Assembly: GCA_023252065.1 (NCBI GenBank)
Contig: JAHEXO010000030.1
Coordinates: forward strand, 1 to 10,559
DNA from: Nocardioides sp.
GTDB taxonomy: Bacteria > Actinomycetota > Actinomycetes > Propionibacteriales > Nocardioidaceae
Length of the DNA stretch: 10,559 bases
Direction of reading: 5' to 3'
The translations under genes and the position numbers were made by a program. This document shows, one piece after another, positions 1 to 6,680 of the stretch; the stretch's first letter is position 1; the number at the start of each line of letters is the position of its first letter. Under the pieces are notes generated by a model. The model did not search any database. It saw nothing but the letters and a program-made list of their open reading frames with translations, and was not told the DNA's origin.

Positions 1-926
1 AAGAAGCGGGTGCCGAAGCGGATCGCCTGGTTGCGCGCCCGCTGGGCCAGCCGCATCCCCGAGATGCCGCGCGGGAAGCCGAGGTAGTTGCGGATCATCG
101 AGCTGGTGCCGGCCTGCCCTCCGACCGCCTCCGCCTCGACCGCGACCGTGCTGAGGCCCTCCGACGCGCCGTACACCGCGGCGGCGAGGCCGGCCGGTCC
201 GGCGCCCACGATGCAGAGGTCGACGACCTGGTCGACGTCGACGTCGTCGGGGCGACCGTAGATCGACGTGGCGACGTCGCGCACGGAGCGCGCGACGTAG
301 GGCTCGCCGTCCCACTTCTCCACCACCGGGTACGCCGGCTCCGCGCCGTCGGCGAGGACCAGGCGCGACAGCACGTCGCGGCCGACCTCGCTGTCGGGAT
401 CGTGCACGAGCGCAGGCACGCCGATCCGGTCGAGGTAGTCGCGGACGGCCAGCGTCACGCCGTCGGTGGTCGCAGACACGATGCGGAGCGTCTCGACCAC
501 CGGTGCGGCCACCGTCGAGCCCCAGTCGGAGAGCAGCTCGCAGACCGCGGTGTGGAACTCCTCGTCGCGGGCGCCCCGTGGCATCAGGAGGTAGGCGTCG
601 TACTTGCCCTTGGCCAGGGCCGGCCGCAGCGCTTCGGCATCGAGGCGGAACCGGGTCCAGTGCGCGGCGATCAGCCGGCGCGCTGTCGGCACGTAGGTGC
701 GCAGTCGCTGGAACATCGCGAGGACGTCGTCGTCGGGCAGCACCGACTCCGAGACGGCCAGCGCCAGCGCCCGTCCCCCCCGGGACAGGCCCTGCACCAC
801 GGTGCGGGCCTCGGCGGCGCTGCGCGCGGCTCGCACGTCGTAGTCGCGGGAGTAGCGGCCGAACTCGTCGAGGAGCTCGTCGGCGTGCTCCTCGGAGACC
901 AGCAGGATGGCGGGGCGGTCGTCCAC
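1..926 (-). CDS. Fused receiver-like / thioredoxin reductase-like FAD oxidoreductase, N-terminal 308 residues
   Basis: Partial gene; the C-terminal part lies beyond position 1. Reading from GTG at 926, residues 5-135 resemble a response-regulator receiver fold and residues 142-225 a glutaredoxin/thioredoxin-like domain. An FAD-binding Rossmann domain begins near residue 235, with GAGPAG at 241-246 followed by the GGQAGTSS stretch (269-276) and NYLGFP (280-285) typical of thioredoxin reductase-like proteins. This order matches the actinobacterial family annotated as fused response regulator/thioredoxin-disulfide reductase (about 550 residues). The expected role is FAD-dependent, NAD(P)H-linked redox chemistry in the cytoplasm; the substrate is not known, and the NAD(P) and any CxxC region are outside the window. 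The receiver looks degenerate: Glu60 sits where the phospho-accepting Asp is expected, Ala87 replaces the usual Thr/Ser, and Met115 replaces the conserved Lys. GTG 926 is chosen because a TACGCT -10 box lies six bases upstream, which fits a leaderless mRNA. No in-frame stop is close upstream, so a longer start cannot be fully excluded. Confidence 0.85.
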   Translation of the reverse strand, partial: MDDRPAILLVSEEHADELLDEFGRYSRDYDVRAARSAAEARTVVQGLSRGGRALALAVSESVLPDDDVLAMFQRLRTYVPTARRLIAAHWTRFRLDAEALRPALAKGKYDAYLLMPRGARDEEFHTAVCELLSDWGSTVAAPVVETLRIVSATTDGVTLAVRDYLDRIGVPALVHDPDSEVGRDVLSRLVLADGAEPAYPVVEKWDGEPYVARSVRDVATSIYGRPDDVDVDQVVDLCIVGAGPAGLAAAVYGASEGLSTVAVEAEAVGGQAGTSSMIRNYLGFPRGISGMRLAQRARNQAIRFGTRF

Positions 927-932
927 CCGACG

Positions 933-938
933 AGCGTA
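933..938 (-). promoter_or_regulatory. Candidate -10 box for the leftward oxidoreductase gene (leaderless)
   Basis: On the minus strand the hexamer TACGCT fits the actinobacterial TAnnnT -10 pattern and ends six bases before the GTG start at 926. Transcription would therefore start at or next to the start codon. No Shine-Dalgarno sequence is visible, which agrees with a leaderless message. No good -35 is seen. This is inference from pattern and position only. Confidence 0.4.
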
Positions 939-952
939 GTTCGCTCCCGGCC

Positions 953-958
953 TAGAGT
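953..958 (+). promoter_or_regulatory. Candidate -10 box for truA (leaderless)
   Basis: TAGAGT fits TAnnnT and ends seven bases before the truA GTG start at 966, so the transcript would begin at about the start codon. Only GCAGGGC separates the two; its AGGG is too close to the GTG to act as a usual ribosome binding site. The box lies 14 bases from the oppositely oriented box at 933-938, so the two promoters would overlap and may compete for polymerase. Confidence 0.4.
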
Positions 959-965
959 GCAGGGC

Positions 966-1787
966 GTGCGGCTGCGGATCGACCTCGCCTACGACGGCGG
1001 TGACTTCCACGGGTGGGCCGCTCAGCCGGCCCTCCGCACCGTGCAGGGCGAGCTCGAGGCCGCCCTCGCCACCGTGCTCCGGGTGCCCGACGTGTCGCTG
1101 GTCTGCGCCGGCCGCACCGACACCGGCGTCCACGCCCGCGGGCAGGTCGTCCACCTCGACCTGGACGACGCGGTGTTGATCGCGGCCGCGGGTCGCCACG
1201 ACGGCGAACCGACCACCGCCCTGGGGCGCCGGCTGAACGGCGTGCTCGCCGCCGATCTCCGGGTACGCCGTGTGGTCGCCGCCCCGGACGGCTTCGACGC
1301 GCGCTTCTCACCGCTGTGGCGCCGCTACGCCTACCGGATCTGCGACGGGGTGCCCGACCCGCTCACCCGGGACCACGTGCTCGGCTGGCCCCGCCGGCTC
1401 GACGTCGACGCGATGAACCGCGCCTCGCAGTTGCTGCTCGGACTGCACGACTTCGCGTCGTTCTGCAAGCACCGCGAGGGGGCGACGACGGTCCGCACCC
1501 TGCTCGACCTGTGGTGGGTGCGGCAGGACGACCTGCTCACCGGCACCGTGCGGGCCGACGCGTTCTGCCACCACATGGTGCGGGCGCTGGTGGGCGCGCT
1601 GGTCGCGGTGGGCGAGGGCCGGCGTCCGGTCGAGTGGCCGGCCGAGGTGCTCGCGTCCGCGGTCCGCGACTCCGCCGTGACCGTCGTACCGGCACACGGG
1701 CTGACCCTCGAGGAGGTCGGCTACCCGGCCGACGACGACCTCCGCTCCCGTTCGGAGCAGACCCGCGCGAAGCGGGAGCCGGCATGA
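966..1787 (+). CDS. truA: tRNA pseudouridine(38-40) synthase TruA
   Basis: TruA converts uridines 38, 39 and 40 of the tRNA anticodon stem to pseudouridine in the cytoplasm. The 273-residue product is of normal family length. It opens with the typical strand [19 protein letters not shown] (residues 3-21) and carries the catalytic loop GRTDTGVHA at 49-57, with Asp52 as the nucleophile. The conserved RRYAYRI (118-124) and FCHHMVR stretches of the second half are also present. The reading frame stays open upstream to before 402. The GTG at 966 is chosen because protein similarity starts exactly there, an upstream start would run through the divergent gene, and a -10 box lies seven bases before it. 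In many actinobacteria truA follows rplQ in the ribosomal protein cluster; here it stands apart next to an oxidoreductase. Its stop overlaps the next start (ATGA), so translation of the two is probably coupled. Confidence 0.96.
   Translation: MRLRIDLAYDGGDFHGWAAQPALRTVQGELEAALATVLRVPDVSLVCAGRTDTGVHARGQVVHLDLDDAVLIAAAGRHDGEPTTALGRRLNGVLAADLRVRRVVAAPDGFDARFSPLWRRYAYRICDGVPDPLTRDHVLGWPRRLDVDAMNRASQLLLGLHDFASFCKHREGATTVRTLLDLWWVRQDDLLTGTVRADAFCHHMVRALVGALVAVGEGRRPVEWPAEVLASAVRDSAVTVVPAHGLTLEEVGYPADDDLRSRSEQTRAKREPA
1740..1779 (+). promoter_or_regulatory. Alternative hairpins over the ribosome binding site of the gene after truA
   Basis: GCTCCCG at 1744-1750 pairs perfectly with CGGGAGC at 1773-1779, and one wobble plus one A-T pair extend the stem inward. 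The right arm contains the Shine-Dalgarno GGGAG (1774-1778) of the gene starting at 1784. Two smaller hairpins are mutually exclusive with the long stem: 1740-1744 with 1753-1757, and 1762-1766 with 1772-1776. Either fold would hide the ribosome binding site until ribosomes finishing truA melt it, which fits translational coupling. The pairings are seen directly; the function is inference, and hairpins are common in GC-rich DNA. Confidence 0.3.
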
Positions 1788-2587
1788 GCGCCCCGTCGCG
1801 CGAGGTGCTCGAGGCCTTCGGCGTCTCGGGGCAGCCGACGTTGCTCAGGGGTGGCATGGGCCGCACCTGGCGGGTGGGCGACGTGGTGCTCAAGCCCGTC
1901 GCCGGCGTCGTGGAGCACGCCTGGGTCTGCGACGTCTACGACGCCTGGTCCGAGCCCGAGGTCCGGGTCCCGCAGCCGCTACGCGCCGACGGCGCGTGGT
2001 CGTTCGCGGGCTGGGGTGCCCACGTCCTCGTCCCGGGTGAGAACGCCCGCGCCGGTGACGACCCGGCGTGGTTCCGTCGGGTCGCCGAAATCTTCCACTC
2101 GGCCGTGGCCGACCTGGCTCGCCCGGCGTTCCTCGACCATCGCGACGACCCGTGGTCCTTCGGTGACCGCGTCGCGTGGGAGGGCGTCGCGCCGCAGGGC
2201 GAGCCGGAGACCGTGGCGCTCGTGGAGCGGGCGCTGGCCCGGCTGCACCCGGTCGACCTGCCGGTGCAGGTGATCCACGGCGACCTCGGTGGCAACGTGC
2301 TGCGCGACGGCGACCGGCCCGGCGTCATCGACTGGCCGGCGTACCACCGTCCCAAGGCCTGGGCCCTGGCGGTCATCGCGACCGATGCCGTGTGCTGGGA
2401 GGGCGCGGACACGTCGCTGCTCGACCTCTGGCAGGAGGACCCGGCCTGGCCCCAGCTGTTGCTGAGGGCGGTGATCTACCGGCTGGCCACCCGCGGCCAC
2501 AACGAGGTGACCGGCGTCCGACCGGGCGTCGACGCCTACATCGCGCACGAGGCGCGGATCCTCGGCCTGGTCGAGGAACGGCTGTGA
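1784..2587 (+). CDS. Aminoglycoside-phosphotransferase-fold protein, TIGR02569-like, function unknown
   Basis: The 267-residue protein has the marks of the APH/choline-kinase fold. VLKPVAG (35-41) carries a candidate nucleotide-binding Lys37. The catalytic loop HGDLGGN (165-171) has Asp167 and Asn171, and IDW (182-184) has the metal-binding Asp183. Length and these motifs fit the actinobacterial single-copy family TIGR02569, which has no assigned function; this match is from memory. A kinase-like ATP-dependent activity on a small molecule is plausible, but no substrate can be named. The protein looks cytoplasmic, with no signal peptide or membrane segment. The ATG at 1784 overlaps the truA stop by four bases and has GGGAG five bases upstream, so the gene is co-translated with truA. 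A 70-base gap separates it from the methyltransferase downstream. Confidence 0.85.
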   Translation: MSAPSREVLEAFGVSGQPTLLRGGMGRTWRVGDVVLKPVAGVVEHAWVCDVYDAWSEPEVRVPQPLRADGAWSFAGWGAHVLVPGENARAGDDPAWFRRVAEIFHSAVADLARPAFLDHRDDPWSFGDRVAWEGVAPQGEPETVALVERALARLHPVDLPVQVIHGDLGGNVLRDGDRPGVIDWPAYHRPKAWALAVIATDAVCWEGADTSLLDLWQEDPAWPQLLLRAVIYRLATRGHNEVTGVRPGVDAYIAHEARILGLVEERL

Positions 2588-2657
2588 AAACCACCCCACG
2601 ACGTTCCCCGTCTCCCCCGCTTCGCTCCTCCACCGGACAACGCCGCGGGGACCCCGG

Positions 2658-3287
2658 ATGAGCGACCACTACTTCTCCGCCGAGCCGTCGGTGCCGTTCA
2701 CGCGGGAGCCCTTCACCTGCGAGGTCTGGGGGCAGCGGCTCGACCTGGTCAGCGGGTCCGGGGTCTACAGCCGCGGGCGGCTCGACATCGGCACCGCGGT
2801 GCTCTTCCGCGAGACCGACCCGCCGGTGGCCGGGCAGGTCCTCGACCTCGGGACGGGCTACGGCGTGATCGGGCTCGCGATCGCTGCTTCCTGGAGGGCA
2901 GCCGGTGTGCCGGCGGGGCCCGCCTCGGGCGTGACCGGGGTCGAGGTCAACCAGCGCGCGGTGCTGCTCGCCCGGGAGAACGCCGTGTCGCTCGGGCTCC
3001 AGGACCGGTTCGCCGCCTGCGATCCCGACCAGGTCCCCGAGACCGCCACCTTCGACGAGATCTGGTCCAACCCGCCGATCCGGATCGGCAAGCAGGCGCT
3101 CCACGACCTGCTGCTGCGGTGGCTCCCGCGCCTCCGCCCGGGGGGTCGTGCGGTGCTGGTGGTCGGCCGGAACCTCGGTGCCGACTCGCTCCAGACCTGG
3201 CTGGGCGACCAGGGCTGGCCCACCTCCAGGCTGGCCAGCGCCAAGGGCTTCCGCGTGCTGGAGGCACGCCGTCAGCCCGCGTCGTAA
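2658..3287 (+). CDS. RsmC-like class I SAM-dependent methyltransferase
   Basis: The 209-residue protein has SAM motif I VLDLGTGYGV at 61-70, an acidic residue after strand 2 (Glu96 in GVEVNQ), and the active-site motif NPPI at 138-141. The preceding GVYSRGRLDIGT (35-46) is the usual lead-in of RsmC/RlmG-type rRNA guanine-N2 methyltransferases. It corresponds to the single 'small' methyltransferase domain only; E. coli RsmC is about 340 residues because of a duplicated N-terminal domain. The NPP motif marks methylation of an exocyclic amino group, so 16S rRNA or another RNA is the likely substrate; the exact site is inference. It is cytoplasmic. The ATG at 2658 is preceded only by a G-rich run inside an 11-bp palindrome (2646-2656) that could mask ribosome access. 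The 70-base gap before it shows no promoter I trust. Confidence 0.85.
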   Translation: MSDHYFSAEPSVPFTREPFTCEVWGQRLDLVSGSGVYSRGRLDIGTAVLFRETDPPVAGQVLDLGTGYGVIGLAIAASWRAAGVPAGPASGVTGVEVNQRAVLLARENAVSLGLQDRFAACDPDQVPETATFDEIWSNPPIRIGKQALHDLLLRWLPRLRPGGRAVLVVGRNLGADSLQTWLGDQGWPTSRLASAKGFRVLEARRQPAS

Positions 3288-3296
3288 GGTCGGACG

Positions 3297-3974
3297 ATGA
3301 CCACGGTGGGCGACGTCGAGGCGCGCGTCGCGGCGACGTACGACGACCTCGGCCTGCCGGCCTGGCCCGACCCGCACGCCGGCATGGGCTCCCCCGACGA
3401 CGAGGAGTACTCACGGCTCACCGACCCCGGTCGCTACCGGATCGTCCACGCGCGCGCACGTGCCTGGGCCGACGCGCTCGAGGAGCTGCTCGGCGCGCGG
3501 GTCGAGACGCTGGGTCCCCCTCCGTCGGCGCCGTCGAGCCGCGCCGCCTTCGACCGTGGCATCCGGCTCGTCCCGCCCACCCCGGACGCGCTGCCCCTCC
3601 TTCTCCTCGAACGAGACGTCTTCACGATGCCCGACCAGGACACCCTCGCCGCCCTCGACATCGCCGTGGCTCGTGCGGTCGTCGTCGTGGCGCGCGAGCC
3701 GGACTGCGGCTGTGATGCCTGCGACTCGGGCTCCCGCGACCTGCTCGACGCCATCGACTCCACCATCCGGCACGTCATCGGCGGGCCGTTCGTCGTGCTG
3801 CGGGGCGAGGGCTGGCAGGCCCAGTGGCACCCCGGTGGGTGGAGGGGCGGAAGCGACGGACGTGGGCACGACTGGGACGCGCTGGTGGAGGCGTGCCGGT
3901 GCCTCGCGGCAGGCGACGCCGTCCCGCTCCCCGAGGACGCGGAGGCCTTCGTCGGCCGGGCCTGGGTCGGCTGA
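3297..3974 (+). CDS. DUF6226-like conserved hypothetical protein
   Basis: A 225-residue acidic protein of unknown function. It recalls the actinobacterial DUF6226 family, but this is from memory of its CGCDACDSGS segment and should be checked. Visible features: an N-terminal acidic region with PDDEEYSRL (33-41), a hydrophobic strand VARAVVVVA (124-132), then Cys137, Cys139 and Cys142 in a CxCxxC arrangement. A WxxxWHPGGWRGG segment (173-185) and a helical C-terminus with Cys200 and Cys202 follow. The clustered cysteines could bind a metal, but no family-level proof is visible. There is no signal peptide or membrane segment. The ATG at 3297 lies nine bases after the methyltransferase stop, and AAGG overlapping that stop (3286-3289) can serve as ribosome binding site, so the gene probably shares its transcript. 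It is the last gene before a 130-base gap. Confidence 0.75.
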   Translation: MTTVGDVEARVAATYDDLGLPAWPDPHAGMGSPDDEEYSRLTDPGRYRIVHARARAWADALEELLGARVETLGPPPSAPSSRAAFDRGIRLVPPTPDALPLLLLERDVFTMPDQDTLAALDIAVARAVVVVAREPDCGCDACDSGSRDLLDAIDSTIRHVIGGPFVVLRGEGWQAQWHPGGWRGGSDGRGHDWDALVEACRCLAAGDAVPLPEDAEAFVGRAWVG

Positions 3975-4025
3975 GCCGCAGATGTCGCGCACCGTGCAGC
4001 TGCTCGCAGGAAGTGGCCGCGCCGT

Positions 4026-4051
4026 TGTCGGATCGGGGCAGCGGTGTTCGT
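4026..4051 (+). promoter_or_regulatory. Candidate ECF42-type promoter for the DGPF-sigma operon
   Basis: TGTCGG (4026-4031) is followed after 17 bases by CGT (4049-4051, then GG). The reported ECF42 target promoter, as I recall it, has TGTCGA at -35 and CGA/TC at -10, so the -35 differs at one base. The site lies 53 bases before the DGPF gene, as expected for an operon that the sigma factor activates itself. The same hexamer TGTCGG occurs by chance elsewhere in this GC-rich window, so position and spacing carry most of the weight. Confidence 0.45.
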
Positions 4052-4058
4052 GGCAAGG

Positions 4059-4075
4059 GTGAGGGGCGGCCTCAC
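4059..4075 (+). other. Small inverted repeat at the expected 5' end of the DGPF mRNA
   Basis: GTGAGG (4059-4064) and CCTCAC (4070-4075) form a perfect 6-bp stem with a five-base loop. It falls right where transcription from the candidate promoter at 4026-4051 would begin. It could be a 5' stabilising hairpin or an operator; chance is also possible at this GC content. Confidence 0.25.
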
Positions 4076-4104
4076 GAGGGGCGCCGAGGACCACAGGAGA
4101 TGAG

Positions 4105-4428
4105 ATGCACTACCTGCTTTCCGTGATCGACGACAAGACCAACTCCGGCACCGAGGAGGAGCAGGCTGCCATCGACGTGTTCAACGACCGGCTCCAGGCC
4201 GAGGGCAGCTGGGTCTTCGCCGGTGGGCTCAACGCGCCGGCCACGGCCACGGTCGTGGACAACCGCGACGGGGTATCGATGTTCACCGACGGGCCCTTCG
4301 TGGAGACCAAGGAGCACGTCGCCGGCTTCTGGATCATCGAGGCCCCCGACCTCGACGTGGCGCTCTCACTGGCCGCCGAGGGGTCGAAGGCCTGCCACCG
4401 GAGAGTGGAGGTACGGCCGTTCCTGTGA
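4105..4428 (+). CDS. YCII/DGPF-domain protein (ECF42 partner)
   Basis: The 107-residue protein is a complete single YCII-related (DGPF) domain. It starts MHYLLSVIDD and has the signature TDGPFVETKE at 61-70, followed by GFWIIEAPD (74-82) and the C-terminal VEVRPF (101-106). The family adopts a ferredoxin-like fold. In this genomic setting its biochemical role is unknown, though DGPF proteins are the constant neighbours and targets of ECF41/ECF42-class sigma factors. It is cytoplasmic. The ATG at 4105 has a good AGGAG (4095-4099) five bases upstream. An out-of-frame ATG at 4100 is ignored. Its stop overlaps the GTG of the sigma gene (GTGA), so the two are made together. Control by the downstream sigma factor is inferred from the candidate promoter at 4026-4051. 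Confidence 0.92.
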   Translation: MHYLLSVIDDKTNSGTEEEQAAIDVFNDRLQAEGSWVFAGGLNAPATATVVDNRDGVSMFTDGPFVETKEHVAGFWIIEAPDLDVALSLAAEGSKACHRRVEVRPFL

Positions 4429-5693
4429 CCCCGCTCGACGTCCAGGAGGCGATCACCCGGGCCCACCAGGAGGAGTGGGCGCGGGTGGTGGCCGCCCTGA
4501 CCCGACGCTTCGGTGATCTCGACATCGCCGAGGAGGCGGCAGCCGAGGCGTTCGCGACCGCCGTGGCGCGGTGGCCGGCCGACGGCGTACCGCCCAACCC
4601 GGGCGGCTGGCTGACGACCACCGCACATCGCAAGGCCATCGACCGGATCCGGCGCGAGAACAAGCGCCACGACAAGCACCTGGAGGCTCAGTTGTCCTAC
4701 GACGACGAGCCGCCCGACCCGCTGGCCGACTCCCTGGGCGAGTCGCAGGGCGCCATCGACGACGAACGCCTGCGGCTGATCTTCACCTGCTGCCACCCGG
4801 CGCTCGCCATGGAGGCGCGGGTGGCGCTGACGCTGCGCATGGTCGGCGGGCTCACGGTGCCCGAGATCGCCCGTGCCTTCCTGGTGCAGGAGGCCACGCT
4901 CGGGCAGCGGATCACCCGAGCCAAGGCCAAGATCAAGGCGGCTCGCATCCCCTACCGGGTGCCGTCCGCGGAGGACCTCCCGGCGCGTGTCTCGGGTGTC
5001 CTGGCCGTCCTCTACCTCGTCTTCAACGAGGGCTACCTGGCCACCGGTGCCGACACCGACCCCCTGCGTCACGACCTGACCGCCGAGGCGATCCGGCTCA
5101 CCCGCCTGATCCGGGTCCTGTTGCCCGACGACGGCGAGGTGGCCGGGCTGCTGGCCCTGATGCTGCTCACCGACGCGCGCCGTCACGCGCGGGTCTCGGC
5201 GAGCGGCGAGCTGGTCACCCTCGAGGACCAGGACCGCGCCGCCTGGGACCCGGCCCTGGTCGCCGAGGGACACCGGCTGGTGCGCGAGCGCCTGGCCTCG
5301 GGGCAGCCTCCGGGCCGCTACCAGATCCTCGCCGCCGTCAACGCCGTGCACACCTCGGCCCGCGACGCGCGCGACACCGACTGGTCGCAGGTCGTCGCCC
5401 TCTACGACCAGCTCCTCCGGCTCGACCCCTCGCCGATCGTCGCGCTCAACCGGGCCATCGCGGTCGCCGAGCTGGACGGCCCCGACGTGGCGCTGGCGAT
5501 CGTCGACCGCCTCGACGACCAGCTGGCCGACTACCACGCCTACCACGTGACCCGGGCCGAGCTGCTCCGGCGGCTGGGCCGCAGCGAGCAGTCCCGAGCG
5601 GCGTACGACGCGGCCATCGAGCTGGCCGGCAACACCGCCGAGACCGCCTACCTGACCCGCCGCCGTGACCAGCTGGGTGCGCCCCGGCCGTGA
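4425..5693 (+). CDS. ECF42-group RNA polymerase sigma factor with C-terminal TPR extension
   Basis: The 422-residue protein has an ECF sigma core and a long extension. Region 2 spans about residues 10-85, including the WLTTTAHRKAIDRIRRE segment (62-78) that contacts the -10 element. Region 4 spans about 112-172, with DERLRLIFTCCHPAL (113-127) and the helix-turn-helix LTVPEIARAFLVQEATLGQRITRAK (143-167). The remaining 240 residues begin with the YLVFNEGY hallmark (197-204) and hold TPR-like helical pairs, clearest at 322-352 and 370-403. This layout plus the overlapping DGPF gene defines group ECF42 (formerly annotated as sigma-70 family with SigI-like or DUF6596 region). No anti-sigma gene is next to it; in this group the C-terminal part is thought to control activity. 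The inducing signal cannot be read from sequence. The GTG at 4425 overlaps the DGPF stop by four bases. Confidence 0.93.
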   Translation: MTPLDVQEAITRAHQEEWARVVAALTRRFGDLDIAEEAAAEAFATAVARWPADGVPPNPGGWLTTTAHRKAIDRIRRENKRHDKHLEAQLSYDDEPPDPLADSLGESQGAIDDERLRLIFTCCHPALAMEARVALTLRMVGGLTVPEIARAFLVQEATLGQRITRAKAKIKAARIPYRVPSAEDLPARVSGVLAVLYLVFNEGYLATGADTDPLRHDLTAEAIRLTRLIRVLLPDDGEVAGLLALMLLTDARRHARVSASGELVTLEDQDRAAWDPALVAEGHRLVRERLASGQPPGRYQILAAVNAVHTSARDARDTDWSQVVALYDQLLRLDPSPIVALNRAIAVAELDGPDVALAIVDRLDDQLADYHAYHVTRAELLRRLGRSEQSRAAYDAAIELAGNTAETAYLTRRRDQLGAPRP

Positions 5694-5714
5694 GCCGCGG
5701 CTGGGGTCTGTCGG

Positions 5715-5773
5715 GAAACCGCGGCGAAGAGGCGTCCTCGACAGGCGATCGCCCCGGATCTCGCCGCGGTTTC
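5715..5773. terminator. Structured inverted repeat between convergent genes, probable bidirectional terminator
   Basis: GAAACCGCGGCGA (5715-5727) is the exact reverse complement of TCGCCGCGGTTTC (5761-5773), giving a 13-bp perfect stem with two possible wobble pairs outside it. The 33-base interior holds two further hairpins, GAGG-CGT-CCTC (5729-5739) and the palindrome GGCGATCGCC (5744-5753), so the whole could fold as a three-way or four-way junction. It lies 21 bases after the sigma factor stop and 59 bases from the stop of the convergent aminopeptidase gene, where a shared terminator is expected. The T tracts are short (TTTCTT), so it is not a textbook intrinsic terminator. An intergenic repeat element is the main alternative. 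Confidence 0.55.
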
Positions 5774-5832
5774 TTCACGCCCCGCCCCAAGACCTGGCCC
5801 AGCTCGGGGTCCCGAGAGACCGCGCACCGCGA

Positions 5833-6603
5833 CTACGTCGCGAGAGTGAGGATCTCGGCCCCGTCGTCGGTGATGGCGATCGTGTGCTCACTGTGCGCGG
5901 TCAGGCAGCCTGACGCGCTGCGCAAGGTCCAGCCGTCGGCGTCCGTGACGAGCTCCGCGGTGTCGGCCATCACCCACGGTTCGAGGGCCAGCAGGAGACC
6001 GGGTCGCAGCCGGTAGCCCCGACCCGGTCGACCGGTGTTCGCGATGTGGGGGTCCTGGTGCATCGTGGTGCCGACGCCGTGCCCACCGAAGTCCGTGTTG
6101 ATCTCGAAGCCTGCCGCGCGCAGCACCGAGCCGATGGCATGGGAGAGGTCACCCACTCGCGCGCCCGGCCCGGCCGCGGCGATCCCCGCCGCCAGCGCAC
6201 GCTCGGTCGCGCTGATCATCGTGAGACTCGCCGGCGGCTGCGAGTCGCCGACGACGAAGCTGATGGCGGAGTCGGCCACCACCCCGTTCAGGGAGACCGC
6301 GAGGTCGAGCGACAGCAGGTCGCCGTCGGCCAGCACGTAGTCGTGGGGCAGCCCGTGGAGGACGGCATCGTTGACCGACGTGCAGATGTAGTGGCCGAAC
6401 GGCCCGCGCCCGAACGACGGTGCGTAGTCGACGTAGCAGGACACCGCGCCCGCGTCGAGGATCATCGACTCGGCCCACCTGTCGATGTCCAGGAGGTTGG
6501 TGCCGACCGCACTCCGGGTCCTCAAGGCCTGGAGGATGCCCGCCACCAGCGCGCCCGTCTCCCTCGCGAGGGGAAGCCTGGTCGGGCTCAGGACCTCGAT
6601 CAT
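5833..6603 (-). CDS. map: Methionine aminopeptidase, type I
   Basis: This enzyme removes the initiator methionine from nascent proteins in the cytoplasm using two metal ions. The 256-residue product carries all expected residues. The metal ligands are Asp100, Asp111, His175, Glu208 and Glu239, and the catalytic histidines are His83 (VLHGLP) and His182 (MHQDP). Their spacing is almost the same as in the E. coli enzyme. CTSVNDAVLHG (74-84) and GGHGVG (173-178) are the classic motifs. The ATG at 6603 is chosen because AGAGAGG lies seven bases upstream and similarity starts there; a longer start at 6708 would add 35 low-similarity residues and run through the promoter. The gene stands alone, converging with the sigma factor gene and diverging from the ABC operon. 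It is not in the secY-adk-map cluster where actinobacteria keep a housekeeping copy, so it may be a second copy (inference). Confidence 0.95.
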   Translation of the reverse strand: MIEVLSPTRLPLARETGALVAGILQALRTRSAVGTNLLDIDRWAESMILDAGAVSCYVDYAPSFGRGPFGHYICTSVNDAVLHGLPHDYVLADGDLLSLDLAVSLNGVVADSAISFVVGDSQPPASLTMISATERALAAGIAAAGPGARVGDLSHAIGSVLRAAGFEINTDFGGHGVGTTMHQDPHIANTGRPGRGYRLRPGLLLALEPWVMADTAELVTDADGWTLRSASGCLTAHSEHTIAITDDGAEILTLAT

Positions 6604-6680
6604 GAACCAGCCTCTCTCGGCCTGCCGGGAAGCACGAGCGAACCCCCCTGAGTCACTGCGCCGCGCAGGCGTCCGCACCG

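Noticed and set aside
402..965. Upstream in-frame extension of truA to an ATG at 402
   Set aside because: It would add 188 residues antisense to the oxidoreductase gene with no similarity to TruA; family similarity begins at GTG 966.
2588..2657. Possible small gene or terminator in the gap before the methyltransferase
   Set aside because: No start with a ribosome binding site and no strong hairpin with a T tract; only an 11-bp palindrome at 2646-2656.
2373..3377. 334-codon minus-strand open frame
   Set aside because: Opposite the methyltransferase and kinase-like genes; low-complexity Arg/Gly/Pro composition and no motif.
4110..5546. Long open frame on the minus strand opposite the DGPF and sigma genes
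   Set aside because: Both plus-strand genes have clear family motifs; the antisense frame is a by-product of third-position GC bias.
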